The notes beneath the pieces are model-generated. The model was not told the origin of the DNA and did no database searches. It saw only the letters and a program-made list of their open reading frames with translations. Source: Hyphomonas sp. (GTDB taxonomy: Bacteria > Pseudomonadota > Alphaproteobacteria > Caulobacterales > Hyphomonadaceae). Taken from it: a stretch of 64,000 nucleotides of DNA. Positions 60,569 to 64,000 of the stretch are shown here, piece by piece (within the stretch, counting starts at the first letter, position 1; each line of letters begins with the position of its first letter). Position numbers and translations under genes: made by a program. The DNA is taken from contig NZ_JAGYJH010000003.1 of assembly GCF_018402285.1 (NCBI RefSeq), positions 310,001 through 374,000 on the forward strand. Direction: 5' to 3'.

Positions 60569-61114
60569 ATGCATACTCTCCTGAAAGCCTCTGCCGCTGC
60601 CGCTTTGTTGGCTGCCATGGCAGCTTGCGCTTCCCGCCCCCCGCCGGTCGAAGAACAGCCGGTCGCCCCTCCGCCGGTTGAAGAGACCGTCGAGGAAACC
60701 GAAACCGTTGTCACAGAGCCGGTTGAGACATCTTCGATCACGCCCGGCTCGCTGGAAGACTTCCGCGTGAACGTTGGCGAGCGCGTCTATTTCGACCTCG
60801 ACCAGTTCCGTCTGGATTCTGACGATCAGGAAATCCTGAAGCGTCAGGCCGCCTGGCTCAACGCTTACCCGAACGTTCGCGTTCTCGTCGCCGGCAACGC
60901 TGACGAGCGCGGAACGCGCGAGTACAACCTCGCCCTTGGCGAGCGCCGCGCTTCGGCTGCAAAAGACTACCTCGTCAGCCTCGGTGTCAGCGCTTCGCGC
61001 ATCGACACAGTGTCTTACGGCAAGGAGCGTCCGATCGCTGGCGGCTCGAACGACGAGTCGTGGGCAATGAACCGTAACGCCTGGACCCAGATCGTTTCTG
61101 GCGCCACCAGCTAA
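60569..61114 (+). CDS. pal: Peptidoglycan-associated lipoprotein Pal
   Basis: The 181-residue protein has a lipoprotein signal with Cys20 and Ala at +2, consistent with outer-membrane sorting. It has an OmpA-like domain with VYFDLDQFRLDS and NADERGTREYNLALGERRA, which bind meso-diaminopimelate in peptidoglycan. The 232-bp gap from tolB suggests its own promoter. It has a terminator of its own. Confidence 0.97.
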   Translation: MHTLLKASAAAALLAAMAACASRPPPVEEQPVAPPPVEETVEETETVVTEPVETSSITPGSLEDFRVNVGERVYFDLDQFRLDSDDQEILKRQAAWLNAYPNVRVLVAGNADERGTREYNLALGERRASAAKDYLVSLGVSASRIDTVSYGKERPIAGGSNDESWAMNRNAWTQIVSGATS

Positions 61115-61141
61115 GCTGACTGCGTTTACGTGATGAAAAGG

Positions 61142-61180
61142 ACAGCCGGGTGCCATAATTTGGCCCCGGCTGTTTCTTTT
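61142..61180 (+). terminator. Rho-independent terminator after pal
   Basis: ACAGCCGGG and CCCGGCTGT form a 9-bp stem, with inner pairing of TGCCA and TGGC, then TTCTTTT. It separates pal from cpoB. Confidence 0.8.
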
Positions 61181-61226
61181 AGTCCCGGGGGCTGAAGTTT
61201 GCCCCCCGCACCCGGAGATACCCGTC

Positions 61227-62177
61227 ATGCTGAAAGCCTCTCTTACCGGCCTCGCCGCCCTTGGACTTCTCGCCACGCCTGCCTTTGCGCAGGCCCGTGG
61301 CGCACCGATCGTGAAGGGCGTGACCACCGGCGATCTCTCCGTTCAGGTAGACCAGACCCGTCAGCAGACGGCAGATCTGATGCTCGAGATCAACCGCAAT
61401 TCTGACCGCATCAATCAGCTGAGCGGGCGTATTGAAACCCTCGAGTTCGAGCTTTCGCAGACACGCAATGCCAGCCAGCAGCAGATGCTGGACAATGAAG
61501 CGCTGGCAGACCAGAACGCCGCGCTGCGCGCGCAACTGGAAGCCCAGGCCCGCGCGATCACCGCGCTGCAGATGGTCATGGGCATAGAGCCCTCAGAGCC
61601 CCTCGATACCGGGGCAGGTGGCCCCGCCGCCTCCCTTCTGTCTTCGTCAGGTCCTGCACCGGCCGGCCCGATGCCCGGCGCGCAGGAAGGCTCCAGCGGT
61701 GGCCCCTCGGTGCTCACACCGACGCGCACGGCTCAGGGCGGCCTGCCGGAAGGATCGCTCGGAACCATCTCTGCCAGCCAGCTGCCTGGCGAAGCTGGCC
61801 CGCTCTTCGCGGTGGCCCGCCAGCGCCTCCTGGCGCTCGACTATGCCGGCGCTCAGCAGGCTTACCAGGAATTCATCAACAAGTTCGGCGATGACCCGCA
61901 GGCCGGCGAAGCCTATTTCTGGCTGGGCGAAACGCTCCACCAGCAGAATGCCTATGCCGAAAGCGGTCAGGCCTACACCACGATGATCCGCTCTTTCCCG
62001 GATGACGCACGCGCGCCTGATGCGCTCGCCCGCCTTGCCCGTTCGATGCGGCTCATCGGGGACACCGCCAAGGCCTGCCAGGCACTGGACACACTGCCCA
62101 AGCGCTATCCTGACGCTTCCAAGGTCGTACGTGACCTGGCTGCGGTCGAGCGCACGCGCTCCGGATGCAACAACTAA
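61227..62177 (+). CDS. cpoB: Tol-Pal system coordinator CpoB (YbgF)
   Basis: The 316-residue protein has a signal peptide (cleaved after AFAQ), an N-terminal coiled coil (LEINRNSDRINQLSGRIETL), a Gly/Pro/Ser linker and C-terminal TPR repeats (YFWLGETLHQQNAYAESGQ, DDARAPDALARLARSM). CpoB trimers coordinate PBP1B and Tol during constriction. Its 3' end overlaps the tilS start by 13 bp. Confidence 0.93.
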   Translation: MLKASLTGLAALGLLATPAFAQARGAPIVKGVTTGDLSVQVDQTRQQTADLMLEINRNSDRINQLSGRIETLEFELSQTRNASQQQMLDNEALADQNAALRAQLEAQARAITALQMVMGIEPSEPLDTGAGGPAASLLSSSGPAPAGPMPGAQEGSSGGPSVLTPTRTAQGGLPEGSLGTISASQLPGEAGPLFAVARQRLLALDYAGAQQAYQEFINKFGDDPQAGEAYFWLGETLHQQNAYAESGQAYTTMIRSFPDDARAPDALARLARSMRLIGDTAKACQALDTLPKRYPDASKVVRDLAAVERTRSGCNN

Positions 62178-63265
62178 GGCCGCAATCTGCCTTTGAGGCG
62201 GCGCTATCGGCGCTGCCTGCCTGCCTGCTTGATGCCCCCGTCGGCGTTGCCGTTTCCGGCGGCAGCGACTCTCTGGCGCTGCTGATCCTTGCCCAACGCT
62301 GGGCGTCAGGGCAAGGGCGCAAGCTGGTTGCCTTCACCGTCGATCATGGTCTGCGCCCGGAAGCGCGTGAAGAGGCTGAAGCAGTCGGCTGTCTGTGTGC
62401 CGGGCTCGGCATTGCCCACCAGATTCTCAGCCTCGAAGGCGCCCCGCCGCGCCAGTCGGCGCTCCGGCGCCTGCGCCACGGCGCGCTCGCCCAGGCGCTT
62501 CGCGGAAAATCAGGACGGCTGCTCCTGACCGGCCATACGGCGAACGACCAGGCCGAGACATTTCTCATGCGCGCCCGTCAGAGGTCAGGCTGGTATGGCC
62601 TTGCCGGGATGCGCCCGCTTTCGCTCTCGCCGGTCTGGCCGGAAGGGGAGGGCGTGTTCATCGCGCGCCCGCTTCTGGCGGTCCCCCGGGAAGCGCTCCG
62701 GGCGCTTCTCCGGGCTGAAGGGATTGGCTGGGCGGAGGACCCGTCAAACGAGAATCCTGCCTTCGAGCGGGTGCGCATGCGCCGCCTTCTCAGCCTGGAA
62801 GTGGCCGGAAGTATCCATTTTTTGTCCTTGATTGACCGCTTTGCGACATTGAGAATGCTTGAGGATGGCGCGATCTGGCGCTGGATGGCCGTAAACGTCC
62901 GGGCCACGCCGGAGGGTCTGGAGGCCGGAGCAGTTGCCAACCTGCCCCCCGAAAGGGCCGCCCGGGCGCTGGGCATCCTGCTGCAGATTGCCGCCGGACG
63001 GGACCGGCCACCCCGCGGGGACGCCCTCGCCCGCCTCGCCGAACGGCTTGTATCCAAACAAGATTTCAGAGGCGCCACGCTGGCGGGCTGCCGGATCCGG
63101 CCCCGCCGGGGCGGCGTGAAACTGCAGCCCGAAACCGGCCCGTCGCCGCTCGGCATGGCCGCCCGCCTCGACGCCACCCTCGCCATCCTTTCCGCCAACC
63201 CGAATGAAATTGCCGCATCAGCAGGAAAGGAGTCGTTTTTAGAGGAATTGGTGCCTATCTTCTAA
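62165..63265 (+). CDS. tilS: tRNA(Ile)-lysidine synthase TilS
   Basis: The 366-residue PP-loop ATPase has SGGSDS at residues 31-36 and [14 protein letters not shown]. It makes lysidine at C34 of the AUA-reading isoleucine tRNA. The start lies within cpoB, a common layout here. The C-terminal domain is shorter than in E. coli, as usual in alphaproteobacteria. Confidence 0.93.
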   Translation: MQQLRPQSAFEAALSALPACLLDAPVGVAVSGGSDSLALLILAQRWASGQGRKLVAFTVDHGLRPEAREEAEAVGCLCAGLGIAHQILSLEGAPPRQSALRRLRHGALAQALRGKSGRLLLTGHTANDQAETFLMRARQRSGWYGLAGMRPLSLSPVWPEGEGVFIARPLLAVPREALRALLRAEGIGWAEDPSNENPAFERVRMRRLLSLEVAGSIHFLSLIDRFATLRMLEDGAIWRWMAVNVRATPEGLEAGAVANLPPERAARALGILLQIAAGRDRPPRGDALARLAERLVSKQDFRGATLAGCRIRPRRGGVKLQPETGPSPLGMAARLDATLAILSANPNEIAASAGKESFLEELVPIF

Positions 63266-63314
63266 CATCAATCCCATATGGTTGGTTGAATCAGTTTCTG
63301 ACGGAACCTTTGCT

Positions 63315-64000
63315 ATGAATGTCCGGAATTTGGCGATCTGGGGCGCGCTCGCCCTGCTTGTGATCGGTATGGCTGTGATGATGGGGGGCAACCCCGAGGT
63401 TGCTCGGGCCCAGCCCACAAAGCTTTCCGAGATTTACCAGTTGGCCGAAGACGGCAAGCTCTCCGAAGCGACGCTGGGCGATACGACCATCATTGCCAAG
63501 ACCACGGACGGGCAGACGCTGAAAAGCGAGCTGCGCGCCCTCGACATGAAAACCGAGGACGTGCTCACCCAGAACAACGTTCCCTTCTCAGTCAAACCCG
63601 ACACCGGCCGTAACAATGTCGCGTCGGTTCTTCTCTCGCTCCTGCCGATCCTGCTGATCGTCGGCTTTGTCTTCTTCATGATGCGCCAGATGCAGGGCGG
63701 CGGTACGCGCGGAGCGATGAGCTTCGGCAAATCCCGCGCTCGCCTGCTGACCGAAAAGCATGGCCGCGTCACCTTTGACGATGTTGCCGGCGTCGATGAA
63801 GCCAAGGAAGAGCTTCAGGAGATCGTCGAATTCCTGCAGGACCCGTCCAAGTTCCAGCGCCTCGGCGGCAAGATCCCGAAAGGCGCCCTGCTCGTCGGCC
63901 CGCCCGGCACAGGTAAAACCCTGCTGGCCCGCGCGGTTGCGGGTGAGGCGGGCGTGCCGTTCTTCACCATTTCCGGTTCCGACTTCGTCGAGATGTTTGT
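63315..64000 (+). CDS. ftsH: ATP-dependent zinc metalloprotease FtsH, 3' truncated by window edge
   Basis: The visible 228 codons hold an N-terminal membrane helix, a periplasmic domain, a second helix ([22 protein letters not shown]), and the AAA+ start ([16 protein letters not shown]) with Walker A GPPGTGKT at 195-202 and the pore-loop region [10 protein letters not shown]. The rest, including the zinc protease domain, lies outside. It degrades membrane proteins and regulators. It follows tilS by 49 bp. Confidence 0.97.
   Translation, partial: MNVRNLAIWGALALLVIGMAVMMGGNPEVARAQPTKLSEIYQLAEDGKLSEATLGDTTIIAKTTDGQTLKSELRALDMKTEDVLTQNNVPFSVKPDTGRNNVASVLLSLLPILLIVGFVFFMMRQMQGGGTRGAMSFGKSRARLLTEKHGRVTFDDVAGVDEAKEELQEIVEFLQDPSKFQRLGGKIPKGALLVGPPGTGKTLLARAVAGEAGVPFFTISGSDFVEMF

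Noticed and set aside
1..64000. tRNA, rRNA, CRISPR arrays, insertion sequences, prophage
   Set aside because: I looked for T-loop words in gaps, regularly spaced repeats, transposase motifs and phage genes on both strands and found none convincing.

Overview
This 64-kb window is a dense, GC-rich stretch of chromosome from an alphaproteobacterium, most likely in or near the Hyphomonadaceae/Caulobacterales. The assignment is by inference. It rests on a RegB-RegA-SenC redox locus, PhaR/PhaB and 3-hydroxybutyrate dehydrogenase, a CarD-type RNA polymerase regulator, the order tolQRAB-pal-cpoB-tilS-ftsH, an alphaproteobacterial type SOS box upstream of ruvCAB and a CtrA-like box. Genes are tightly packed with many ATGA overlaps. 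I see no rRNA, no convincing tRNA, no CRISPR array and no insertion sequence.

Layout. 0-6.8 kb: a truncated VOC protein, Sel1, GFA, carD, fdxA, TerB and S4 proteins, an SUV3-like helicase with a disordered basic tail, and a pentapeptide-repeat protein. 6.9-7.4 kb: a trmO-like gene broken by a single-base frameshift. 7.5-12.3 kb: a four-gene envelope operon with an S8 serine protease lipoprotein, a stand-alone protein resembling an S8 prodomain, a small lipoprotein and an M23 peptidase lipoprotein. 12.3-16.4 kb: P-II, a methyltransferase, gloB, a cupin, and divergent phaB/phaR. 16.4-21.2 kb: two membrane proteins, tyrA, and the regA-regB/senC locus. 21.2-29.1 kb: two glycosyltransferases, an HNH nuclease, a DNA glycosylase, an acyltransferase, ftsX-ftsE, a zinc-ribbon membrane protein and a phosphoribosyltransferase. 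A 748-bp region with no recognisable gene follows.

29.8-34.1 kb: a membrane protein/HTH pair with an operator-like repeat, msrB, a four-gene metal-handling cluster, and bdhA. 34.1-42.5 kb: DUF350, a trypsin-like protease, pyrF, a PQQ/heme dehydrogenase, a second TerB protein, a sulfotransferase, GST, YciI, and TetR with a tiny membrane protein. 42.5-47.6 kb: tsaD, a YceI remnant beside a nuclease gene, an ECF sigma factor with a membrane partner, and lepA. 47.7-51.9 kb: an unrecognised membrane protein/lipoprotein pair, a chagasin-like inhibitor, a Rieske oxygenase and a fasciclin lipoprotein. 52.0-64.0 kb: ruvCAB, GFA, DUF983, DUF3137, then ybgC-tolQRAB-pal-cpoB-tilS and the 5' part of ftsH.

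Most of the window is housekeeping. The least explained parts are the Asp+2 lipoprotein protease operon, the metal cluster, the 47.7-49.4 kb membrane/lipoprotein pair, and two scars (trmO frameshift, YceI remnant).
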